64,000 nt of DNA from Flavobacterium hydrophilum. GTDB lineage: Bacteria > Bacteroidota > Bacteroidia > Flavobacteriales > Flavobacteriaceae. A program made the translations under genes and the position numbers. Below are positions 6,974 through 15,544 of this stretch, one piece after another. The stretch covers positions 434,001-498,000 of the forward strand of contig NZ_QJHL01000001.1 in the NCBI RefSeq assembly GCF_003202405.1, in the 5' to 3' direction. How positions within the stretch are numbered: the first letter of the stretch is position 1; the number at the start of each line of letters is the position of its first letter. A model generated the notes under the pieces. That model did no database searches and was not told the DNA's origin. It saw only the letters and a list, made by a program, of their open reading frames with translations.

Positions 6974-8920
6974 ATGATTTTAAAACACCTACCTTCCTAT
7001 AAATACAGTAATTCTACTTGTTTTTTAATACTGTTGTTGCTTTGCTTCAATGTCACTGTTTCAGGACAGAAACAGTCAAAATCAAATGGCGTTCATGTTG
7101 CTTTTTTATCTGATGTGCACTTGCAGGATTTGTTTGGAAAATTTTCAGATAACGATTATCAGGGGATTTTGAATCCGAAAACAGGAAAATACACTTTACT
7201 GAGAACGATGGCTTCTCAATTGCATTCAACCCGAATTTTTAATGAAAATTATTTTGCTTTTATCGCCGCTCTGGATGATATTGCAAAACGAAAGATTAAA
7301 TATGTAGCGCTGCCTGGAGATTATACGGATGATGGCCAGCCCATTCATGTTCGTGGATTAGAAGAAATTCTGAACCAATATCAAAAAAAATACGGCATTG
7401 AATTTTTTATCACAACCGGAAACCATGATCCTGTTGGGCCTTTTGCACAAGAATCCGGTAAAGAAGATTTTTTAGGAAAAGACGGAAAAAGTCAGCCCAT
7501 TTTCAGCAAAGACAGAATGTATCAACCGAATTTAATTATTGAAAATCCGGTTGTTGTAACTGCCGATATTGCAAAAATGGGGTATTTGGGAATCACGGAT
7601 GGCTTGCAGCATTTTGGTTTTTATCCCGATAAAAAACACAAATTCTGGGCAACACCTTTTTCGACTTATAACAATCAGAATTATAGTTATGATAAGGCTT
7701 TACAAGAAGCTGCATTGTCAAAAAGGGTTTATGAAGTTGCACCGGGTTACGAAGTTCCTGATGTAAGTTATGTGGTTGAACCAATTGAAGGACTCTGGTT
7801 GATGGCTATTGACGGCAATGTTTATATTCCGAAGAAAAATGCAACTGCAGATCCGAAAGATCCTAAAAATTATTCGGAAGCGAGTACGGGATATAACAAT
7901 GTGCTTTCGAACAAAAAACATTTAATAAAATGGGTTGAAGTTATTTCGGCTCAGGCCAAAGAACAAGGCAAAATTTTGATTGCTTTTAGTCATTTCCCGA
8001 TGATTGATTTTAATGATGACGCTTCCGCTGAAATAAAAGAATTATTAGGACCAAATAAATGGCAGTTAAACAGAGTCCCGGTTGAAGAAGTTGCACAGGT
8101 TTTTGCCGATGCCGGGCTGAAAATTCATTTTGGCGGACATATGCACATCAACGACACCGGAATTCGCACAACTGCAAAAGGAAATACTTTGGTCAATATT
8201 CAAACGCCGTCTTTGGCAGCGTATATTCCGGCTTATAAATTACTGACGATTAAAAAAGACAATTTAGTCGATATTCAAACCATCACAATTGATAAAGTAA
8301 AACGTTATAATGAACTTTTCGATTTGTATAAGATGGAGTATCAGTTTTTGGAAAGTCAGAAAACTAAAGACATTTGGAACAAAGCTATTTTAGAAACCAA
8401 AAATTACCACGATTTTACCGATTTTCATTTGAAAGAATTGGTTCGTCTACGCTTTTTGAAAGACGACTGGCCTGAAGGGTTCAAAGATTTTATAGGAAAT
8501 ATTTCTGCGAAAGATTTATTGGTTTTAGCAAACATCGAGTCAGATCGGGATTTTGATTTTATTCTGAAAAACAGAGCCCAATTTCAAAAGGAATGGGCGG
8601 CTGCTGAAGCTAAATCTGAACAAATTTTGTCTGAAAACAAACTTAAAAAAGAAGATTTCAACTGGACAGGATATGATCTTTTAATCGATTTTTACCGTTT
8701 CAGAAGTGCCGATGAACTGGCTCTTGCCGATGTTGGGACAGAAAGAGCGAAACAATACAAAGTGTTATCAAAGTTGTTTTTGGAAAATACGTCTAAAGAA
8801 ACTCCTTTGCAAAAACAGATGAGACTGTTCTTTGTTATATTCAACAAATTCATGCACGAAGTTGCTGCAGATCATTTTAGTGTTGATTTGAAAACGGGTG
8901 TTATTAATAAGGAGAGGTAA
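6974..8920 (+). CDS. Exported calcineurin-like metallophosphoesterase
   Basis: A 648-residue protein with an N-terminal hydrophobic signal segment (~residues 15-31, ending VSGQ). The metallophosphoesterase metal ligands appear in order: D-x-H in FLSDVHLQD (D47, H49), GDYTDDG, GNHDP, a SHFPM histidine and the GGHMHIND pair. The fold cleaves phosphomonoesters or diesters with two metal ions, here outside the cytoplasm. The C-terminal ~220 residues after the catalytic domain are helical, with no domain I recognise. It sits beside a PI-PLC-like enzyme and a SusC/SusD locus, suggesting a role in scavenging phosphorylated substrates (inference). Half of the TTACGG palindrome (6911-6918, TACGGTAA) occurs upstream. 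Confidence 0.88.
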   Translation: MILKHLPSYKYSNSTCFLILLLLCFNVTVSGQKQSKSNGVHVAFLSDVHLQDLFGKFSDNDYQGILNPKTGKYTLLRTMASQLHSTRIFNENYFAFIAALDDIAKRKIKYVALPGDYTDDGQPIHVRGLEEILNQYQKKYGIEFFITTGNHDPVGPFAQESGKEDFLGKDGKSQPIFSKDRMYQPNLIIENPVVVTADIAKMGYLGITDGLQHFGFYPDKKHKFWATPFSTYNNQNYSYDKALQEAALSKRVYEVAPGYEVPDVSYVVEPIEGLWLMAIDGNVYIPKKNATADPKDPKNYSEASTGYNNVLSNKKHLIKWVEVISAQAKEQGKILIAFSHFPMIDFNDDASAEIKELLGPNKWQLNRVPVEEVAQVFADAGLKIHFGGHMHINDTGIRTTAKGNTLVNIQTPSLAAYIPAYKLLTIKKDNLVDIQTITIDKVKRYNELFDLYKMEYQFLESQKTKDIWNKAILETKNYHDFTDFHLKELVRLRFLKDDWPEGFKDFIGNISAKDLLVLANIESDRDFDFILKNRAQFQKEWAAAEAKSEQILSENKLKKEDFNWTGYDLLIDFYRFRSADELALADVGTERAKQYKVLSKLFLENTSKETPLQKQMRLFFVIFNKFMHEVAADHFSVDLKTGVINKER

Positions 8921-9173
8921 TTTTTTTCACGCAGATTAGGCAGATTTCAGCAGATTTTAAAATTAAAAATCAATAAAAATTTTGTTAAATACATCCAAAT
9001 AACCTTAAAGTTGTCATTTCGACGTAAGGAGAAATCATATTCTGAGAGCAACGAACAGTGTGATGCAGCGGATGTGATTTACTTAGTCTGTTCGCTCCAG
9101 TCTGCTTCATTGAAATGATACAAAATGAGAATAAAATCTGCTGAATCTGCAAAATCTGCGTGAAACAAAAAAA
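8921..9173. mobile_element. MITE-like nested inverted-repeat element
   Basis: The element starts right after the phosphoesterase stop. Its outer ends are about 40-nt imperfect inverted repeats (8921-8959 and 9132-9173) built from a repeated CAGATT/AATCTG word. Inside is a second, shorter inverted pair (GTCATTTCG near 9013 and TGAAATGAT near 9111). No frame of useful length is inside. This is the structure of a non-autonomous repeat of the kind scattered through Flavobacterium genomes; no target duplication could be shown. With the hairpin that follows, it fills the 313-nt intergenic gap. Confidence 0.55.
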
Positions 9174-9214
9174 TCAGGTTTCAGGTTTTAAATAACGTAA
9201 AACCTGAAACCTGA
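9167..9214 (-). terminator. Intrinsic terminator of the PI-PLC-like gene (probably bidirectional)
   Basis: A perfect 17-bp inverted repeat (arms 9174-9190 and 9198-9214, 7-nt loop), built from two CAGGTTT words. On the minus strand it is followed by seven T, 20 nt past the stop at 9234. A-runs on both sides also let it act on plus-strand transcripts coming from the phosphoesterase. Confidence 0.8.
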
Positions 9215-9233
9215 AAAAAAATAAAACCAGAAA

Positions 9234-10295
9234 CTATTTCCCTCCAGTAACCGGATTAGTTCTCACATAACTCCCGTCTTCATATTTTATCTCATAAGAA
9301 GAATCAAAAAACGTACTCGGAAAGTAATAATCGGTAGTAATGACTTGGGCTCCTGAAGCTTTTGCAGCGTTAAAATGTGTGTAATCATTAGCTCTGGCTT
9401 CTTTGGTGTCAGAATCAGCTCTGGTTCTGATGATGTAGCCTTTTTTTACTAAATCCGTAATTGTCGGATCTTCAGAATTGTTTCTGAATAAAGTTGCAGC
9501 TTCCGGTTTTCCTGGTTCGGCGTTGATAAAAACGGCTCTGCCTTTTAATGATGGATGGTTTAAGGCATACAAATCTCTTTTGGCTCCGTTATTATCTAAA
9601 ATAAACAAAAATTTACCTCTTGCTTTTTTAAGGGTTGGCCAGTTGTTATTTAAAACGGCTTCTTCCAGCGTTTTGTATTTTCCACGTACCATATCGGGTG
9701 TGATTAACTTATTTCCTAAGCCTTTACGAAGTTCTTTGTCTAAAGCATCAAACAATTCGGGTGTAAATTTCTCTGCTTTTGTGCCTAAGAAACTGTCGTC
9801 ATCTTTTGGTTCCAGCGTAATAAAAACCGGAACGTGATCCGGATTGGCATCTGACCATTTTTTTAATTCAGCAAGGCAATTTTGAAACGTGTAACAAGAT
9901 GTTCTAAAATCGATATCAATCATATGAAAAACTTTAAACCCTGGTTTTTTCATTTCGCCATTTGGGTCGTAAGCTTTGTCCGATTTTGCAATATTCAAGC
10001 CTTTTGGATGCGCATATTTTCCACCTTGGGAATCAGCCTCAACATCAATTTCAAGATTTCTCAATCCTTTATTTAACTGGTCTGTAATGCTGATATGCGT
10101 GTATTGTAAACCTTTTAGTGAACGTGAAGTATCTTTTGCCTGAATGACATTATATAAATCAGTTTCGATAGCCTGTCTGTAGCTGTTGTGCGAGCCAATA
10201 ACCTGCAATTGGTTGATTTTTAGATCGTCGCTTTGTGCAGTTGAAGTGTAGGTTACAGCTGTGGTAATTAAAAATGTAAACAGAATTCGTTTCAT
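9234..10295 (-). CDS. Ca2+-dependent phosphoinositide phospholipase C family protein (PI-PLC-C1-like)
   Basis: A 353-residue secreted protein: signal peptide with a likely cut after STAQ (~residue 21), then the PLC-like TIM-barrel. Visible landmarks are GSHNSY with catalytic-type H36, the LEIDVEAD metal-binding segment near residue 77, FHMIDIDF with a second histidine, a FITLEPK strand and a RTRAD...A late segment. The family cleaves glycerophospho- or inositol-phospholipids to release a phosphorylated head group. It converges on the metallophosphoesterase, with a strong terminator between, and is divergent from a sigma/FecR/SusCD locus. That these form a phosphate or phospholipid-foraging set is inference from proximity. 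Confidence 0.85.
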   Translation of the reverse strand: MKRILFTFLITTAVTYTSTAQSDDLKINQLQVIGSHNSYRQAIETDLYNVIQAKDTSRSLKGLQYTHISITDQLNKGLRNLEIDVEADSQGGKYAHPKGLNIAKSDKAYDPNGEMKKPGFKVFHMIDIDFRTSCYTFQNCLAELKKWSDANPDHVPVFITLEPKDDDSFLGTKAEKFTPELFDALDKELRKGLGNKLITPDMVRGKYKTLEEAVLNNNWPTLKKARGKFLFILDNNGAKRDLYALNHPSLKGRAVFINAEPGKPEAATLFRNNSEDPTITDLVKKGYIIRTRADSDTKEARANDYTHFNAAKASGAQVITTDYYFPSTFFDSSYEIKYEDGSYVRTNPVTGGK

Positions 10296-10661
10296 AATTT
10301 GAAAATAATTAGGTATTAATAAAGATAGGGAATAAGATAAATGATTTAAAATTTTTAAAGTGCGAAGATCAGGTGTCAGGCTGAGCGGAGTCGAAGCCCT
10401 TTTCTGGACTTAAAAGCCCTTCGACTCCGCTCAGGGTGACAATTTATAAGATGAATTAAAGCTGACTAAATTAAAGTCTGAATTCTATTTTCGTGTTAGA
10501 TAAAAAAAAAGAAATCAGTAATCGATTGTCATTTTTGGGTCAAAATAGTAGTATTTCTTCATCAAAAGAGGTTTTTATTTAATTTAAAGATAACCTTCAG
10601 GAAAAAAGCATTGGTATTACATTTTATTATTTTACATCATAAAATACCACTCCGATAATCT
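10296..10661. other. Intergenic gap between PI-PLC-like gene and ECF sigma gene
   Basis: The 366-nt divergent region holds a REP-like palindrome (10375-10440) and otherwise AT-rich DNA. No clear TAnnTTTG element was found for either flanking gene, and I see no small coding frame. Confidence 0.5.
10375..10440. repeat. REP-like palindrome with GCTGAGCGGAGTCGAAG core
   Basis: Arms 10375-10399 and 10416-10440 pair over most of their 25 nt around a GAGCGGAGTCGAAG core. A second, decayed copy is at 49832-49895, between unrelated genes, so this is a dispersed repeat and not an operator specific to the sigma gene. Confidence 0.65.
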
Positions 10662-11186
10662 ATGAATAATCCTGAAATTTTTGAAAAAACGTATACCCAA
10701 TACTGGAAAAAGCTAACTGCTTTTTCCTATACGATGACTCAGGATAATGACCTGGCACAGAATATCGTTCAGGATGTTTTTGTTGATTTATGGGAAAGAA
10801 AAAGTGATGTCGAAATAAACGCCATCGAACCTTATTTATTCAGGGCCGTCAAAAATCAGGTTTTTAAACATTACCAGAATAACAGATTTGATAAGACGAT
10901 TCTCGAAGATAAATTCGAAGATTATGTAATAGATCACTTTTCGACGATTGATCCGGAAGTAATGGATTTGCTTTATTCCTTATTAGACAAACTTCCTGAA
11001 AAAAGGAAAGAGGTTTTGCTAATGTACAAAATGCAGGATATGACAATTGATCAAATCGCTGATGAACTCGGAATCTCGAAACAAACAGTTAAAAACCAAA
11101 TATCGTCAGGTCTGAAGCAATTGCGTGAAGGCTTGAAAGACCTGGCCTGGCTGGCTCCATACATCATTTTGCATCAAAATTTTTAA
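10662..11186 (+). CDS. RNA polymerase ECF-type sigma factor (SusCD-linked)
   Basis: A 174-residue sigma-70 of the ECF class. Region 2 spans about residues 8-75 (QNIVQDVFVDLWERK is the 2.2-like helix) and region 4 about residues 110-160, with a clear helix-turn-helix in MTIDQIADELGISKQTVKNQISSGLKQLRE. Such factors transcribe the adjacent susC/susD genes when released by the partner anti-sigma. It lies 83 nt upstream of the FecR gene, then SusC and SusD, all on the same strand, forming the standard FecIRA-like signalling order. No promoter was recognised upstream. Confidence 0.92.
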   Translation: MNNPEIFEKTYTQYWKKLTAFSYTMTQDNDLAQNIVQDVFVDLWERKSDVEINAIEPYLFRAVKNQVFKHYQNNRFDKTILEDKFEDYVIDHFSTIDPEVMDLLYSLLDKLPEKRKEVLLMYKMQDMTIDQIADELGISKQTVKNQISSGLKQLREGLKDLAWLAPYIILHQNF

Positions 11187-11269
11187 GATAACTTTCTGTT
11201 CATGTTTTCATAATATTTCGCGATAGTACGATTTTAGCTTTCCGGTACTTATAGGTAACAATAAGTATT

Positions 11270-12193
11270 ATGGTAAAAAGATTAAAACATAGTTTAGAAT
11301 ATCTTATCGATAAAAGTTTGCGTAATAAAGCCTCTGAGAAAGAAGAAAATTTACTTACTGATTTTGCTTTAAACGAATATCAGGAATCAAGATGGGATGA
11401 AAATTTAATGGGAAACCCAAATAAAGTTTCTCAAAATATATATGAAGGAATTCAATTTCGAATAGGGAAAAAGAAAACCTTCAAACCGTATTTAAAATAT
11501 ATAGCTGCTGCCAGTATTTTTTTTCTTGTTGGTTTAGGATTTTTATTCAAACCAGGAGTTGCCCATGAAAAGCAACTCACATTCAAAACATCAGATGTCC
11601 CCAAGTCTATCAAATTAAGTGATGGCTCGAAAATTTATCTGGCAGCAAACTCATTATTTCAATATCCTGAAAAATTTGAAGGAGACGAAAGAAACGTTTC
11701 TCTGGTAAAAGGAAATGCATTTTTTGAAGTTGCTAAAGACAAAAAGCATCCTTTTATTATTACTTCAGGAGAAATTAAAACAAGGGTTTTGGGAACTTCA
11801 TTTCACATTCAGTTATCAAAATCAAAATGTGAAGTGATTGTGGTAACCGGAAAAGTAAATGTGACTTCAAAAGGGCAGAGCATAGACCTGGTTCCTTATG
11901 AAGAAGCTTTGTTTGAGGGCGAAAAACTAACCAGGCTTCAGGTTGATAAATCATTGCTGATTAACTGGTATACTTCAGATGTTACTTTAAATCAAGCCAC
12001 TCTTCAGCAGGTCGTTATCATTTTACAGTATAAATACGGCGTAACATTTCAATTCGAAAATAAATCGGTTTTAACAGCTCCGATAACGGTATTTATCGAA
12101 AAAAATGCCTCGCTTGAAAGCGTTTTACAACAAATAAATTATATCACAAACCTAAACTTTAATGTGTATGACAAGACAGTAAAAGTGAACTAA
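11270..12193 (+). CDS. FecR family anti-sigma/sigma regulator
   Basis: A 307-residue single-pass inner-membrane protein. The ~78-residue cytoplasmic N-terminus should hold the sigma factor. A membrane span follows (~residues 80-98, AAASIFFLVGLGFLF), then a periplasmic FecR domain (~110-215, with LSDGSKIYLAANS and VKGNAFFEVAKD) and a C-terminal DUF4974 domain (~235-305). It receives the signal from the STN domain of the next gene's SusC protein and controls the upstream ECF sigma. The cytoplasmic part is degraded at the DNA level relative to nothing visible: frame and length are normal. Confidence 0.92.
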   Translation: MVKRLKHSLEYLIDKSLRNKASEKEENLLTDFALNEYQESRWDENLMGNPNKVSQNIYEGIQFRIGKKKTFKPYLKYIAAASIFFLVGLGFLFKPGVAHEKQLTFKTSDVPKSIKLSDGSKIYLAANSLFQYPEKFEGDERNVSLVKGNAFFEVAKDKKHPFIITSGEIKTRVLGTSFHIQLSKSKCEVIVVTGKVNVTSKGQSIDLVPYEEALFEGEKLTRLQVDKSLLINWYTSDVTLNQATLQQVVIILQYKYGVTFQFENKSVLTAPITVFIEKNASLESVLQQINYITNLNFNVYDKTVKVN

Positions 12194-12206
12194 AATCAAA
12201 AAAAAA

Positions 12207-12227
12207 GCAGTTGCTGAGAACAACTGC
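12207..12227 (+). promoter_or_regulatory. Hairpin between fecR and susC
   Basis: Perfect 7-bp stem (arms 12207-12213 and 12221-12227, 7-nt loop) between the FecR stop and the SusC start. No T-run follows, so it is not a standard terminator. It may mark a processing or stability site that lets the SusC message differ in abundance from the regulator message; this is a guess. Confidence 0.35.
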
Positions 12228-12265
12228 GATTAATAATTAAGTATCGAAAACCAATAACTTAAATC

Positions 12266-15200
12266 ATGTATTTTAAACGAATCAATTTAAATTTTCTAAA
12301 GAGAACCTTCTTTTTAGCTTTGGCGCTAATGTCTGTTCTGGGCGGTTACAGTGCCACCGTTCTTAAAAAATCAAATGTAAAAAATAAAATAGAAAAAGCG
12401 ACATTAGTTTCTATTTTTTCAAAATTGAGCCAGCAAACCGGCTATAAATTTAGTTATGGACAAGCCATTATTGCTGATAACACAGCCTATTCAGTAAATT
12501 ATGGCAATGAGTCTGTAGCGGTGATTTTAAGCGATCTTTCTAAAGAAGCCAATTTTAATTATAACATTAACGGAAAGCTGGTTTTAATTAAGAAAACAAT
12601 TGTAAAAGCGGCATCCGGACAGGAAAAAATTAAAGTAAAGGGAAAAATTGTTGACGAAAACGGAGTGCCAATGCCGGGTGTAAGCATTGTAGAGGCAACT
12701 ACAAAAAATACTTCGATAAGTAATTTTGACGGAGAATTCGAGATTACAGTTCAGGAAGGCAGTAATCTTGAGGTTTCGTATTTGGGTTATAAAATGAAAA
12801 CTGTTGCAGTTCAAAAAAGTTTTATGACCATTCCGTTAGAACCAAATACTTCAGAACTGAGTGAAGTTTTAGTTGTCGGTTATGGAAAACAGTCTAAAAA
12901 AGATGTGACCGGAGCCGTAACACAATTGGAAGCTGCTAATTTTAAACAGGGAGTAAATGTATCGGTAGACAATTTAATTCAGGGAAAAGTAGCAGGCGTA
13001 CGTGTAGTTAATTCAAGCGGAGAGCCGGGAGCGGGTGTAAACGTGACAATTAGAGGGGTTGGATCTATCAGAAGCGGTAGTACGCCTTTGTTCGTTGTGG
13101 ATGGTCTGCCTTTGTCAAATGATGATGTAAGTCCGACAGGGACTAATGTTGGTTTTGGAGCGTCTTCTGCTAAAAATCCATTAAACTTTTTGAATACAAG
13201 TGACATCGAATCCATTACCGTTTTAAAAGATGCTTCTGCAGCTGCTATTTACGGAGCCAGAGGTTCTAACGGAGTTATCCTTGTTACGACTAAAAAAGGA
13301 GCAAAAGGCGAGGGGACTATGACTTTTGATTCGTATATAGGAGTTGCAACTGTGGCTAATAAACTGGACGTTTTAAGTGCAGATGAATATAGAAAGGCTA
13401 TAAAAGATCCAGCTTTTGATTATGGAGGAAACACAGACTGGCAGGATGTAATTTACAGAACGGCTATTACGACCAACAATGCGCTTTCTTTTGCAAAACA
13501 AACAGCATCAGGAAATTATTATGCTTCTGTAGCGCATATGGATCAGGAAGGGATTATCCGCAACAGTAATTTCAAACGCCTTACGGGAAGGATTAACGCA
13601 GCAGAGTCTTTTTTAGACAATAAACGTTTAAAATTAAAACTGAACCTTACGGCGAGTGAGACAAAAGATAATGGCGTTCCAACAAGTGATGACGGTGGAT
13701 CAAACGGACAATTGATTGTACATACATTAATGGCAAATCCTACAAGACCTGTTTTTGATGCCAATGGAAATTACACGAATTTTAATAAGAATGCGCATTA
13801 CAATCCGGCTTATTTGTTAAGCATTTACGAAGATGAAACACGTACATTGAGAGTGTTAGGAAATTTAGAAACTTCTTTTAGAATTATTGACGGATTAGAA
13901 TATAAATTAAACATAGGTATTGACCGTTCTACATCTGAAAGAAATACTACGATTTATCCAAACAACACCGATTTAAATTCAACAGGAAGATATGCTCAGA
14001 GCAATCTGGATTCTAAAAACTCTCTGATCGAGCATTACCTGACGTACAACTTAAATTTAGACAAGCATAAAATTGAAGCTTTGGGTGGTTTCTCTTATCA
14101 GAAATTTGAAAGAGCAGGGACCAACTTTACTATCGAAAACATTACGGATAAAGGAGTTGGTGTAAAACCATCAATCAATCCTGGTTATGAAGGAGAAAAA
14201 CCGTTAGTGACAGGTTATGCTCAGGAAAACGAATTGCAGTCTTATTTTGGAAGACTTAATTATACCTTTAATGATAAATATCTTTTAACAGCTTCGATGA
14301 GAGCAGACGGTTCGACCCGTTTTGGAGAAAATAACAAATACGGTTACTTTCCTTCATTTGCTTTGGGATGGAATATATCTAAAGAAAGTTTTCTTGCAGA
14401 AGCTACAGCTATCAATAATTTAAAACTTAGAACGAGCTGGGGACAAACCGGAAATCAGGAAGTAGAAAACAAACTGACTAAGGCAAGTTACTCTCTGGCC
14501 GGTCCTGATGGATATTATTTGTATGATGATCTGAATCTGGTAAACGGGATTTCTGTAGTAAGAACAGCCAATCCTGATCTGAAATGGGAAGTAGTTACAC
14601 AATTTAACGTAGGAGCAGATTTTAGTTTGTGGAATGATAAATTGTACGGGACAGTTGATTATTTTACCAAAACAACAACAGACGCGATCTTAAACGTACC
14701 AGCACCGGTATTAAGCCCTACAACAACAATCTGGACGAATATCAAAGATGGTAAAATCATCAACAAAGGTATTGAGATCATGTTGGGTTCAAAAATAATA
14801 GATTCTAAAGATTTTACATGGAATGTGGATGTAAACGGTGCTTCATTACGAAATAAAATAGAAGACTTGCCTGTTTCAGAAATCTTAACCGGAACAGTTT
14901 CCGGACCGGGGCAATCTGGAGTAAATGCTAATATCTACAAAAACGGTTACGCTGCCGGATCATTTTATATGAGAAAACATATTGGTTTTGACGCTAACGG
15001 AAATGATATTTTTGAAGATCAGAACGGAGACGGAAAAATTGATAACAGCGACAGGGTGATTTTTGAAGGAGCTTTGCCAACTTTTTACTATGGACTTAAC
15101 AGTGATATGAAATACAAAAACTTCAGTTTTTCATTCTCTATCATTGGTCAGACAGGAGGTTATCTGTTTAACAATACAGGGTTGAATGCTTTAAATATCA

Positions 15201-15544
15201 ACAATCTTGCTTCAGACAGAAACGTAGCTACACAATATTATGAGTCGGGTGCAAACTCTGCCAACTCACCGGTTTTATCATCGCTTTTCCTTGAAAAATC
15301 AGATTTCATCAGATTAAATACGGCTCGTTTAGGGTATGATTTTAACCTGAAAAACCTAAGCTGGATAAACGGACTGACACTTTATGTAACAGGTCAGAAC
15401 CTGCTTACGATAACAAATTATTCAGGATACGATCCTTTAGTAAATACTCCAAAATCTAATGGAGGAAACCAATCTATCGGTATTGATTACGCCAGTTACC
15501 CAACTTCCAGAACCTTCAGTTTTGGTGCAACTTTAAAATTATAA
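12266..15544 (+). CDS. SusC/RagA family TonB-linked outer-membrane transporter with STN signalling domain
   Basis: A 1092-residue outer-membrane protein. After the signal peptide comes an STN domain (~45-110), a carboxypeptidase-regulatory-like Ig domain (~120-195, GKIVDENGVPMPGVSI), a TonB-dependent plug (~205-360, with the VDGLPLS and AAIYGARGSNGVILVTTKKG signatures) and a 22-strand-type barrel ending in SFGATLKL. The STN domain is the one that talks to FecR, so this transporter both imports and signals. Its stop TAA shares one base with the next start (TAATG), so SusC and SusD are translationally coupled. Substrate is unknown; adjacent phosphodiesterase and phosphatase genes hint at a phosphorylated compound. 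Confidence 0.95.
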   Translation: MYFKRINLNFLKRTFFLALALMSVLGGYSATVLKKSNVKNKIEKATLVSIFSKLSQQTGYKFSYGQAIIADNTAYSVNYGNESVAVILSDLSKEANFNYNINGKLVLIKKTIVKAASGQEKIKVKGKIVDENGVPMPGVSIVEATTKNTSISNFDGEFEITVQEGSNLEVSYLGYKMKTVAVQKSFMTIPLEPNTSELSEVLVVGYGKQSKKDVTGAVTQLEAANFKQGVNVSVDNLIQGKVAGVRVVNSSGEPGAGVNVTIRGVGSIRSGSTPLFVVDGLPLSNDDVSPTGTNVGFGASSAKNPLNFLNTSDIESITVLKDASAAAIYGARGSNGVILVTTKKGAKGEGTMTFDSYIGVATVANKLDVLSADEYRKAIKDPAFDYGGNTDWQDVIYRTAITTNNALSFAKQTASGNYYASVAHMDQEGIIRNSNFKRLTGRINAAESFLDNKRLKLKLNLTASETKDNGVPTSDDGGSNGQLIVHTLMANPTRPVFDANGNYTNFNKNAHYNPAYLLSIYEDETRTLRVLGNLETSFRIIDGLEYKLNIGIDRSTSERNTTIYPNNTDLNSTGRYAQSNLDSKNSLIEHYLTYNLNLDKHKIEALGGFSYQKFERAGTNFTIENITDKGVGVKPSINPGYEGEKPLVTGYAQENELQSYFGRLNYTFNDKYLLTASMRADGSTRFGENNKYGYFPSFALGWNISKESFLAEATAINNLKLRTSWGQTGNQEVENKLTKASYSLAGPDGYYLYDDLNLVNGISVVRTANPDLKWEVVTQFNVGADFSLWNDKLYGTVDYFTKTTTDAILNVPAPVLSPTTTIWTNIKDGKIINKGIEIMLGSKIIDSKDFTWNVDVNGASLRNKIEDLPVSEILTGTVSGPGQSGVNANIYKNGYAAGSFYMRKHIGFDANGNDIFEDQNGDGKIDNSDRVIFEGALPTFYYGLNSDMKYKNFSFSFSIIGQTGGYLFNNTGLNALNINNLASDRNVATQYYESGANSANSPVLSSLFLEKSDFIRLNTARLGYDFNLKNLSWINGLTLYVTGQNLLTITNYSGYDPLVNTPKSNGGNQSIGIDYASYPTSRTFSFGATLKL

